A stretch of DNA of 20,072 nt from Hofstenia miamia (lineage: Eukaryota; Xenacoelomorpha; Acoela; Hofsteniidae). The translations under genes and the position numbers were made by a program. The notes under the pieces were generated by a model. The model worked only from the letters and a program-made list of their open reading frames with translations, did no database searches and was not told where the DNA came from. Within the stretch, counting starts at the first letter, position 1. Every line of letters begins with the position of its first letter. The stretch is from NCBI GenBank assembly GCA_900660155.1, contig CABFPE010001907.1:1-20072 (forward strand), in the 5' to 3' direction. This document shows positions 8,989-17,302 of this stretch, one piece after another.

Positions 8989-9549
8989 CTAAGCTCTTGA
9001 TAAGCTCTTTTCTTTAACTTCCATCATTTCTTGACCAATAGTGCAAATAGAACAAAAAATTACAAACAATGCATCAGTTAGAGAAGAAGATTCAATTCCT
9101 AAGTCCTTCTTTACTTTAATACGAAGCAGAAATTTGAATGATAAATACAAAATAACTGTAATAAATGAAATCATTGCAAAAACTAATTTTAAGTTTGCTA
9201 ATTCGGGATATTTGCTGATCTGAAGTACTAGAGTAGTCTGAATAAAAACTACGAGGCAATAAGTTATCAGCAACATAACTAAAATTATTCCAATCTTTGG
9301 TTGCTTGATTTTAAGAGATATTTGGTAAATTGGGTAACAAGGAATAAATGTTGAAGATAAACATATTTGAAGATCACCAAAGCATTCAAAAATACCATGA
9401 CTCCATTTTGATTGATTTCTATCAATTAATTTCTCGGCATTTTCATACAAACTTTCTTTATTGATAGTTTTTAAGTAATTCATCAATATAATACAGCGAG
9501 AGGGAAATCTCAAATAACTATAGAATGTTAAATGATGCTCTAACCGCAT
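8989..9549 (-). CDS. PLAC8 (cornifelin-like) family membrane protein
   Basis: The protein has 186 residues from the first ATG. An ATG at codon 23 (9481-9483) gives 164 residues and is an equally good start, since PLAC8 proteins have short leaders before the first tryptophan. Residues 49-76 read WSHGIFECFGDLQICLSST then FIPCYPIYQ, the PLAC8 opening W-x-x-G-x-F-x-C followed by C-L and the PC motif. The usual CCxxxxCPC cluster is reduced: C63 and C71 remain. Two hydrophobic segments follow (about 86-108 and 119-141). Residues 155-180 (SLTDALFVIFCSICTIGQEM then MEVKE) match the family's closing D-x-L-x-x-x-x-C-x-x-C-x-x-x-Q-E block. PLAC8 proteins are small membrane proteins linked to cell size, ion handling and differentiation; the role here is unknown. 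The gene appears intronless and intact. The longer spacer between the two halves is unlike the human proteins. Confidence 0.8.
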   Translation of the reverse strand: MRLEHHLTFYSYLRFPSRCIILMNYLKTINKESLYENAEKLIDRNQSKWSHGIFECFGDLQICLSSTFIPCYPIYQISLKIKQPKIGIILVMLLITYCLVVFIQTTLVLQISKYPELANLKLVFAMISFITVILYLSFKFLLRIKVKKDLGIESSSLTDALFVIFCSICTIGQEMMEVKEKSLSRA

Positions 9550-9932
9550 TTCATAAAACCAATATTATATTTTATTAATTATTCATTGATTAATTAAATT
9601 ATTTCTTTACTAAACTTCTGCATTTGCTAAATAAAAGAAGCAATGCTGCAAACAAATATATATCTATATTTACAAAATCATAAATGTGTATTATTACTCA
9701 AATCGCGGAAATTTTAATGAAGTGTGTCCATGCATTTAATTGATTTGATATTACTAATATAAATTGTTTGGACAATAAAAGTTTTATAATTTTTTGTAGG
9801 AAATGCCATTTAAATTTTAAATCATTCCATAATTTAAGAAAATTCCATAATTTAAACGGAAATGAATATGGATGATTAATACTGCTGCATAGCTTTTGCC
9901 TTTGATGTAATTGCTTAAGAAATGCAGATGAT
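9550..9932. other. AT-rich intergenic stretch
   Basis: This lies upstream of the PLAC8-like gene and should contain its promoter, but no clear TATA box or other signal stands out from the AT-rich background. No coding sequence was seen. Confidence 0.4.
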
Positions 9933-10013
9933 GTTAATAATCGAATCTAATCGACTGTCGATTCACAATTTGCCAAATTCAATCGATTATTATTTGCCTA
10001 CTATCGATTTTAA
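9933..10013. repeat. Inverted repeat rich in ATCGA words
   Basis: TAATAATCGAAT at 9936-9947 is mirrored by ATTCAATCGATTATTA at 9977-9992. Further TCGA words occur in between and at 10004. The arrangement resembles the terminal or subterminal repeats of a decayed hAT-like or MITE element. No full element could be bounded. Confidence 0.45.
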
Positions 10014-10289
10014 AAAGAATTACACTAGTAACACACATCATCGTTTCAGAAGAAAATGAAACAAACAATCATGAACAAAGCCTTTAACAGGGTTTGCAAA
10101 AGTGAATATAGTCAAAATGTTTTTTCTGACAAAACATTTGCAAGATTTGATTAGATATGAAAATGGGAATTTTGCGGTTATATTTAGTTTGACTGTAAGG
10201 TCAAAAAATACTAAGACATTGTTAGCTCTAAATTTCATTTTTATGTCAAGACAATGTTAAAATCATCTATTAAATCCAAAGACGTCTTA

Positions 10290-11647
10290 ACAGAATTCCT
10301 AAGTTAAATTAATCATAACATACTAATTGAAAAACTATCTTACTTAGGATTTTCTAGTAATAGTAAGCAATTGATAACTAGTTACCTCAATCAAAGATTC
10401 AAAAGAGTTAAATTAAATATTTTTCAGAATGCTTACCGGTTTACAATGGGGTGTCTCAAAGTACGATTCTAGGTTCCTTCTTTTTTAGTATTTATGTAAA
10501 TGACATGATTCTATAACGAACTGCAATTTAATCTAATATGCCGATGACACACACATTATACTTATTAATAACTACAACAACAAATATTTAAATTCTCATG
10601 TACAAATACATGTATTAAGTTTACAAACTTATGAAAAATATAAATAACGCAACTTCCTTCATATGAGCTTAGGTATCATCACAGTAAATGTTTGTTTCTT
10701 GGTTACACTTATAAACTACATATAAATTAATAAATATTTCTTACTTATTGTTTTTGAGTTGCACATCTTATTCTATAATTAGTCAGATAATTGATATTTT
10801 GCAGCCGAATAAAAGCAATTACGATGCAATGACTTCAAATGTAAATAATATTAATGTTCCTATTGTAGACACTTTCAAGTACCTAGGAGTAACTATTGAC
10901 TCAAAGTTAAAGTTCAACTCTCACATCAATTTAATAGTTACAAAATTAGCTATAGGTATAAAAAAATTACACAGAGTAAAGCAATAATTAATGCATTTGT
11001 TACTAGCCACTATGCATACGCTTGTGTACTTCTAAGTAATATTAATGTTGCCGAACAACAGCCTATAAGTAGGATCTTTAACTGGTCAATTTGTACTATG
11101 TTTAGCATAAACAGACAGCAAGGTAGTACGAAAGTACAAAAATTAGAGATGCTTACATCAAGATCAATAACAAGTAGAACAACCTGGTGATTATGTTTAA
11201 GGAAATCAAAATCAGCTGTAAACTGCTAATTGAACAATTTGTAAAATATAATCACCGTGCGAATAAATGCATAAATAATATATTGCCAACTAACAATTAT
11301 TGGAACAATTCTTTCACCACAAATTCTTGCAAACTTTGGAAAAAATTACCAATCAGCATTAGACAGGAAAGAAACCTTAAAATATTTAAAAAATTATTAA
11401 AAAATAATCTATTAGCAGAGCAAAATAAAAAGTTCATTTAAAATCTGTAGCGACAAATCGAATATATTCTATCTTTTTAATTGTGTGATTGTATTGATGT
11501 TTTTAATTGCATTTTAATCTTAATTGTCTAGCTTAGTTTGTAGTGCATGTGTATATTTAGGTGTTTGTATATATTGTAAATATGTATTATACTTAATTGT
11601 ACATATGCAAATTGGGCAAACTAATGAAAGCTATTGAAGAAAAAAAG
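10290..11647 (+). mobile_element. LINE 3' half: reverse transcriptase, 3' UTR and A-rich tail
   Basis: The plus strand encodes most of a non-LTR reverse transcriptase in broken frames. From 10309 it reads INHNILIEKLSYLGFSSNSK and then SYLNQRFKRVKLN. Near 10447 comes NGVSQSTILGSFFFSIYVND, matching the GVPQGSxLGP block, and at about 10538 YADDTH, the catalytic YADD box. FKYLGVTIDSKLKFNSHI follows at 10876-10929. The last 84 codons (11187-11441) end with NSFTTNSCKLWKKLPISIR. The 3' UTR ends in GAAGAAAAAAAG at 11636-11647. Stops and frameshifts separate these blocks, so the copy is dead. The part before block A is missing or unreadable, so the 5' limit is uncertain. A second LINE fragment starts directly after the tail, which suggests this copy inserted into it. 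Confidence 0.88.
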
Positions 11648-11654
11648 TATGACA

Positions 11655-11938
11655 GTAGTTAAGCAGTTACCACCTTGTGCGATAATTCAATTCTTCCATG
11701 TTTTCATCATGAGTCACCTTAATTATGCAAACATTTTATTTACTGACCTAAGCGAAGTGCTTTATAAATAACTTGATATTCAATTAAAATGGGTATTAAA
11801 GATCACACCGAAAAACTCATCGAAAACCAAATATTACATTTCTAGGTCTATTCTTTTCCCAAAACAACTTGTTATATTGAATACTCTTCTGATATTCTTC
11901 AAGCTAATCAGAAACCTACTACCTTATAATCCCAATTA
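11655..11938 (+). mobile_element. Second LINE fragment: reverse-transcriptase thumb region
   Basis: One plus-strand frame with a single internal stop reads KQLPPCAIIQFFHVFIMSHL, NYANILFTDLSEVLYK, then after the stop LDIQLKWVLKITPKNSSKTK, and then FPKQLVILNTLLIFFKLIRN. This parallels the LINE at 5767-6600 (SHFNYANVLYTDIN, QLNWAIKV, TTFFKIVNNTFP), so the two belong to related families. The end of the protein (the LWNELP block) is absent. It lies immediately 3' of the A-rich tail of the preceding LINE. Confidence 0.8.
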
Positions 11939-12000
11939 ACATACATTTTTGGCTGAAAATTGGCTTATTTTGGCTTATAATATTATTTTCACTGTTTTCA

Positions 12001-12100
12001 AGCTTTTAAGCAGCTAAATTGGAGCGATAATGTTGTAATAGCTGATTTTAGGCTTTTAAGCTGCGAATTTGCAGCGACTTTCTGATGTAGCATCTGTTTA
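12001..12100 (+). repeat. Two imperfect 50-bp tandem copies
   Basis: AGCTTTTAAGCAGCTAAATT with GGAGCGATAA at 12001 recurs as GGCTTTTAAGCTGCGAATTT with GCAGCGACTT at 12051. A related TTGGCTTATTTTGGCTTATAA precedes them at 11960. It looks like a short tandem repeat or the edge of an unknown repeat family. Confidence 0.5.
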
Positions 12101-12603
12101 GGCAAAAACAAGTAAATATATGAATGTATTCCAATCATTCTTGTTCTTTTTGTCAGAATAGTGCATTGCAATGAAGCGCTGTTGTTTCTTGTGTTCTACA
12201 TAGGTTAGATTTACTTCATTTCTCAAAGGAATTTATTCTTATGCAAAATTTGTTAACTTGGAATATTATGGAGTTTCTGTGTCACCATTATCAAAACTAT
12301 TTAATCCAAAATAATGTAATGTTCTGTTTTTAAAGATTGGATTTAATTTGATAGTACGTTTTTATATAACTTTAGTATATATACTTCAATTATAATATAT
12401 GGTGGTGGTTCGTGGCTGTAGTAGGTGCAAATGCAAATTTTTTACAAAAAATTCAATAGCAACAAACTGTATTTTTGAGTTCCAATAAATGCTAATAAAC
12501 ATTAGTATGGAAATACCGTAGGTGTTTTCTAAATTAAATTCTATGTATTAGAAAATATAATCAGTGAAATGTATCTCTTTACTTATTAAGTAATTCAATT
12601 CAT

Positions 12604-12648
<45 letters not shown>

Positions 12649-12870
12649 GTAATTTCTAACAATAGGCCATTTTATGAAAAACTGTCATTAATTAATGAAA
12701 TTAATGAAATAACAAGTACTAAGGTTTCTTAATGGAACAAACAACATTTATGAAAAAATCTCAATTATATATAAAACAATAATATCCATAGCAATGAGAG
12801 CACAATGTAAAAATTTGAATGCTTTAGAGTATTTTTGCATACGTGATGAAGCAGAGGTATTTGGGAATGT
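12101..12870. other. AT-rich stretch with no recognised gene
   Basis: No coding sequence or transposon could be recognised. It includes the TA microsatellite at 12609-12645. Confidence 0.4.
12609..12645. repeat. (TA)n microsatellite
   Basis: About eighteen uninterrupted AT dinucleotides. Confidence 0.95.
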
Positions 12871-12871
12871 T

Positions 12872-13261
12872 TTACAGGTTTTTGCAGCAATCTGTAAAAC
12901 AAATTGTTAAACCTTTGCGATACTTTTCTTGTACACCATATCTAAGTTCGACTCTGCTTTTAGGAGCATTAACAACTGTTTTCACAAGCTTTTCAAATCC
13001 ACTTCTGTAACCATGTAGCGAATGAGGTTGAATTATTGAACTTATAACTATTATACATATCCATATCCGTAACCTAACAGAGTCCCAAACGGATCCACCG
13101 GAAACTGGGTCAGTTTAGTTCACTGCTTTGAGCAAATATAATTGGATAAACTCCTTATTCAAGGGAATTCCAGGACCATATTGGATTAGTACATGCCCTG
13201 TTGCATTCCCACCCTCAAAAACCATTGTATATGCGTCCGATCCGATTTCTTGCACCCTTTT
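12872..13261 (-). pseudogene. Unidentified coding-like stretch
   Basis: On the minus strand one frame is open from 13261 to 12872 except for a single TAA at 13115-13117. The composition is protein-like and more G+C rich than the flanks. Before the stop it reads VQEIGSDAYTMVFEGGNATG and then HVLIQYGPGIPLNKEFIQLY. After it come TDPVSGGSVWDSVR, a hydrophobic segment LRIWICIIVISSIIQ, and RSGFEKLVKTVVNAPKSR with VELRYGVQEKYRKG, ending CCKNL. The words RYGVQEK and RVQEIG may reflect two related halves in reversed order. I do not recognise the family. Possible explanations are an exon group with short introns, a decayed host gene, or a transposon ORF. Splice-like signals occur (a GTTAGG/GTTACAG pair about 78 bases apart) but none is decisive. 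Confidence 0.4.
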
Positions 13262-13627
13262 TCAGTTCTGAAGTCCAGAACAAAGAGTGCAATGACAATG
13301 AGGCTTATTATAGCAAATTAATCTAGCAAATTTAAAGAAAGTGTCAAAAAAATATACTAATATTATTTTTTAACTACGGAAGTAAAGGGATTCATGATTT
13401 TCATAAAACTTCTGCCCTTGCTGTCAACTCAAACTTTAACAAATGCATGATGCTGAAATTGCAACCTAGCTTTTATGCTGGACTCAAATCTGAATCAAAA
13501 CATGAGGTTTGTAGACTTAATGAAATTTTTAAAGTCTTTTTTTCTTCCACAAAATAAAGTTTATAAACGTTTATTCTTTTAATAACACAAAAGCAGTGCT
13601 GTTAATCTTTCCAATAAGTCTGAATAA

Positions 13628-13753
13628 TTTTTCACTTCAAAAGAAAAATATGAGGTTGAAAAGTTTGATCTGAAAACAGACTTTCTGTGTGAACTTTGCA
13701 AACTTCATTGTCAATGCAGCACGCCTTGCAGATGTCATAGAGCTAAAACTTAG
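13628..13753 (+). other. Short Cys-rich open frame of unknown origin
   Basis: A 41-codon frame reads FTSKEKYEVEKFDLKTDFLC, then ELCKLHCQCSTPCRCHRAKT, and stops at 13751-13753. The pattern is C-x2-C-x3-C-x-C-x4-C-x-C, followed by a histidine. The stop falls inside the 8-bp target duplication of the hAT element that begins at 13755, so the original frame may have continued before that insertion. It could be a remnant of a zinc-binding domain or chance. There is no ATG in the readable part. Confidence 0.25.
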
Positions 13754-13754
13754 G

Positions 13755-14919
13755 CAGTGGCGTAGCCAGGAGTTTCTTACAGGGATGGTCTCCCAAAAAC
13801 AATATTTTGAAATGTTTTAACTGAGATTTCTAATATGAAAACAAATTTAAGTAAAGTGAAAGAAACTAATATAATAGCAAAACAACATTTTCACACAAAA
13901 TTCAATCGTCGATTGGATTTGGTACCAGCAAATCTATTGATGATTTCATCTAAATCCAGTTCTTGGTCATTGAGGATATAAAGAGATCAGGCTGGTAAAT
14001 CTTCAAGCAGCCTTTTAAAAATTTCAGTGCACTGAAAGTCGGCTAATGTGTACACGTGGCGCTCGGTAGAAAATCACACACTAATCCAATATCTCTGAGA
14101 TTTGATCACATGAAAATTTTTCCTCAAATAGATGATGATTTTTTGTACGTTTGGGAAGAGAGATTTGTCACATAGCCCCTGCAATACAAAAATACGAACA
14201 CAGCTGTTGCGGGGAATGATAACTAAATTAATAGGCTGATTACGTTGCATTAAGATGAAAATATTGCACACGATTGGCAAAATAAGCCGTTTTTCAATCT
14301 AGAAAATCATGTGAAGTAAGATGCTGTGATAGGAGAAAACGTTTTTCAATTTTATTCTTGTTCTTCCTGGTACCTTTGCTTTATGTTTTCCGAAGTCCGA
14401 CGGGAGGGCGGCAGTTGATCCATTGGTAGTAGCAGTTGGCCCTGATGTGGTGCATTCAGACATAGCAGCGCTGGTAACGATGTCGTGCAATACTGGAGAC
14501 ATGCTTCAAGTTCTTGGTCTGCTGTGAGTGGAGAGGTTGAAGTGGTTTAAAAAAATTGGATATAAGTATTGAACGTGATGTTTTAGGAGGTGGCAACATA
14601 TCAACAGATAACAAGTGGGGCTGCACAAACAATGAATGGGGCAACACTTGACGCAATTGACGTGATTTGCACTGATGATTTCGGTATCGTGATTGGCTGC
14701 GGAGATGAATGACCAATGATGCACACTGTGTGTTTAATCAGCGAGGTTTGAGTGAATCTAATAAATAAACAGAGGCTGAATCAGCCTTGACTCGACAGGA
14801 TCTGACAACACAAAACTTCATTGCATGATAAAATATTTAGAATGATGATAGTAGTGTGGGGATTAATTATTATACAATTTTGATTAAGGGAGAGACCCGG
14901 CCCCTAGCTAGGCCTCTTG
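13755..14919 (-). mobile_element. Decayed, internally deleted hAT transposon
   Basis: The left end is CAGTGGCGTAGCCAGGA, the well-known terminal repeat of many hAT elements. The right end (14901-14919) is a worn mirror image, CCCCTAGCTAGGCCTCTTG. The flanking octamers AACTTAGG (13747-13754) and AATTTAGT (14920-14927) agree at six of eight positions, fitting an old 8-bp target duplication. The transposase is on the minus strand. Its C-terminal end (about 14045-13891) reads DFQCTEIFKRLLEDLPA, one stop, SLYILNDQELDLDEIINRF, then KSNRRLNFV and the terminator, as in the last residues of ZMYM-type hAT proteins. A possible N-terminal piece (SRSILISNFFKPLQP) lies near 14580. The catalytic middle is missing, so the copy cannot be autonomous. 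A frame at 14280-14074 may be more of the same. Confidence 0.82.
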
Positions 14920-14964
14920 AATTTAGTAAATTGGAGCGGTGGGAGTGAAAAATAAGGGAATCCG

Positions 14965-14966
<2 letters not shown>

Positions 14967-15008
<42 letters not shown>
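14967..15008. repeat. (TA)n microsatellite with short CA tail
   Basis: About eighteen AT dinucleotides followed by ACACAC. Confidence 0.95.
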
Positions 15009-15134
15009 CTAGGTACAGGCTTGTAAGTGTATATTGTTCAATTCACATGTGCATGTTATATAAATTATAAATAAAATCATGAAAAATTTAAATACCCACC
15101 TAAAAAGTTCTTTTCAGATTGATAATGATAGTAA

Positions 15135-15464
15135 AGAACTTAATTGTAGCATAGTATTGTTGATAATGTTCTCGAAGATCAAATTCATAGTATGTTAAAA
15201 TTGTGCACCATTAAACATACAATTCGGAAAAAGCCAAGTCAAATTATAAAGGATGATTCTTTAATAGCAATTCTATCAAAGAAACGAATTTTAGTTAAAG
15301 TTGGAAATTAGCATGAATAAATCATGTTAGAACAAAGCATATTTACGCATTTTAAGACTAAATTGAAAAGACAATTGCAAGCTATCACTATTGAGGAACT
15401 GTACATTGAAATGAAAAGACGTCTAACACCAATTAATCCTAGAATTAATGTAACCCCAAAATAG
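15135..15464 (+). pseudogene. Decayed coding-like fragment, possibly LINE endonuclease-RT linker
   Basis: One plus-strand frame reads IVDNVLEDQIHSMLKLCTIK, then RKKPSQIIKDDSLIAILSKK and RILVKVGN before a stop. A second piece at 15324-15464 starts at an ATG: MLEQSIFTHFKTKLKRQLQA, then EELYIEMKRRL, ending INPRINVTPK. The order of a basic patch, KKRxLxxK, then FxxFKTKLKRQL and a Y-containing helix, resembles the linker between endonuclease and reverse transcriptase of CR1-like LINEs (P-W-x-x-x-I, K-R-N, YK-x-x-R-N). No YADD region follows. The assignment is weak. Confidence 0.3.
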
Positions 15465-15597
15465 GCTACATCACTTAAGGGTTTCACCTCATGTTATAAA
15501 TATAAGGATGATTACGACGATCCAATATTTTACTTAGGTCATTGTAGGTGATTTCCCCTCCCCTTAAAAACTATTCCCTCCCATAATTTGGTCGTGT

Positions 15598-15635
15598 ATT
15601 ATATATATATATATATACTGCATATATATACACAC
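15598..15635. repeat. Short TA/CA-rich microsatellites
   Basis: A TATATA run (15598-15617) is followed by CATATATATACACACATG. They lie about 230 bases upstream of the riboflavin transporter's splice acceptor. Confidence 0.8.
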
Positions 15636-15860
15636 ATGTTTTTCAATTGTTCCTATAGGTATTCATAGTGAAGACTGAAATCGTTCAGTCCCATTCAGAA
15701 AAATTGATTTATTTCAATATTGCAGACCTCATATTGCCTAATTATAGTTTTACCTTATTTGTTCCGATTTATCATGATTTGCTGTTGACACATGCTCATT
15801 TGATATTTGGCAACAACGTACAAAACTTGTGCATCGGAGAACAGCTTGTTCTAAGTATTT

Positions 15861-15871
15861 ACTTTTAACAG
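15861..15871 (+). promoter_or_regulatory. Splice acceptor just upstream of the transporter start codon
   Basis: ACTTTTAACAG ends at 15871, 23 bases before the ATG at 15895. It fits a 3' splice site, giving either a 5'-UTR intron or a spliced-leader addition site. No matching 5' exon could be identified. Confidence 0.5.
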
Positions 15872-15894
15872 TGAGTAGTGTATTTTGGTGCATA

Positions 15895-17302
15895 ATGCGC
15901 CGAGGGATATTACAGTGCCTCCTGATAATCGTTGGATGGAGTGCTTACCTCACCATGAATTCTTTGGTCAGTCAAACAACCTACATGGTGAACATTTTAC
16001 CAGAAGGTTGGACGCTCCCCACCAATCTTCAGATAATCATTCAAATTGGAAATACTGCTCCTTTGATTTTGATACTACTTCAGTGCAGTACAAAAAAAGT
16101 GATGTCACTTACTTTAGTAGTTATGCTTTTTGCAAGTTTAGTTCAATCCATATTTTGGGATATTACTTTTGGTTCAAACTATAGCATTGTTCTCTACTTC
16201 ACAGTTCTTATAAATGCTCTATGCAGTTGTACCTGTTGTGTCTATTTTTACCTACTAATGTATGGATTTCCAAGTATATATTTGTCAAGCATGCTGTTTG
16301 GGGATAGTTTCGGTGAAATTATTCCTTCTTTTTTCGGTATGATACAGAGCATAACAATCCGTAACATTACAACTGATAACTCAAAATTCTTTGAATATCC
16401 TTCATTTACCATCAGTCAGTATTTCCTTATCATATTCCTTTTTGTCATGGCAAGTAATATTGCTTATTTTATAATCAATTGTTTTAAAGAAAAGCTCATA
16501 CCACCAGAAGACTTAGAAGAGAATTCATATCAACACATTGAAGAATCTCCTACCCCATTGAATATATTAATTCTGTTCTTTTGGGCTGAATTACTCGTTG
16601 ATGGGTTTCTACTGTCAATTCAAGTTTATACAACTGCTCCATATGGTACAATAGTTTACACATTGGCAGTGAACTTTATGTTGGTGGTAGACCCTATTGT
16701 TTGTTTTTCAACGTTTTTTTATCACTGTCGAAGTTCTATAATTGCTTGGATTTGTGGAGCAATAATGTCAGTTACAGCACTGGCTNGAGAATTCATATCA
16801 ACACATTGAAGAATCTCCTACCCCATTGAATATATTAATTCTGTTCTTTTGGGCTGAATTACTCGTTGATGGGTTTCTACTGTCAATTCAAGTTTATACA
16901 ACTGCTCCATATGGTACAATAGTTTACACATTGGCAGTGAACTTTATGTTGGTGGTAGACCCTATTGTTTGTTTTTCAACGTTTTTTTATCACTGTCGAA
17001 GTTCTATAATTGCTTGGATTTGTGGAGCAATAATGTCAGTTACAGCACTGGCTTTATTTATGCTTAGCTTGACATGCTCTTCACCCTTGTTTTTAACTTC
17101 ACAGTTTTGGTTTCCTGGCTGCATCATACTAACTTGGATTATATTTACTTTTTGTGCTCGTCTGATAAAAGTAATCGCTTGTAAACAATGCATGGAAACT
17201 AATTCACTGAAATGGTTTGGTTTTTGTTATCAAGCGGGACCAGCTGCTGGAGCAGCTCTAAGCTTTATTATTGTGAATATTCTGAAAATATATAAATGTT
17301 GA
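15895..17302 (+). CDS. Riboflavin transporter, SLC52A (RFVT) family; coding sequence split by an assembly duplication
   Basis: This is a plasma-membrane riboflavin carrier, the family that brings vitamin B2 into animal cells. The protein starts MRRGILQCLLIIVGWSAYLT. Its first tryptophan sits as in human SLC52A3, and LPEGWTLPTNLQIIIQIGN (35-53) matches the family's [40 protein letters not shown] (125-144) matches the family's YYLTTFFVGEGLSGLLP. SIQVYTTAPYG (241-251) matches SVQTYSCLSYG, and QAGPAAGAALSFIIVNIL near the end matches QLGSLLGALLMFPLVNVL. About eleven membrane segments are present. Bases 16519-16785 recur as 16787-17053 around an n, an artefact. Joining 15895-16785 to 17054-17302 gives 379 codons in frame and a stop, against about 450-470 residues in human. 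The shortening is in the central loop. I chose 15895 over 15829 because a splice acceptor lies between them. The open frame from 16826 is not a second gene. Confidence 0.92.
16519..17053 (+). repeat. 267-bp direct duplication around a single n (assembly join)
   Basis: Bases 16519-16785 and 16787-17053 appear identical and are separated by one n at 16786. The unit is 89 codons long, so the repeat keeps the frame by chance. It has the same form as the duplication at 8426-8868 and most likely represents overlapping contig ends that were not merged. Confidence 0.93.

Noticed and set aside
9041-9223. Plus-strand 60-codon frame opposite the PLAC8-like gene
   Set aside because: It is the antisense shadow of the family-matching minus-strand gene.
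12887-12907. A 21-base intron in the minus-strand unidentified frame
   Set aside because: It is far below animal intron size, and the frame continues without it.
14299-14724. Three overlapping minus-strand frames as separate genes
   Set aside because: They lie within the hAT element and are probably its decayed N-terminal region or chance. None matches a host family.
15829-15894. Upstream in-frame ATG giving 22 extra residues to the riboflavin transporter
   Set aside because: A splice acceptor ending at 15871 falls inside this extension, and the ATG at 15895 places the first membrane helix as in homologues.
16826-17302. A second, short transporter gene starting MNILILFF
   Set aside because: It is the right-hand copy of the contig-end duplication plus the true 3' part of the single gene.
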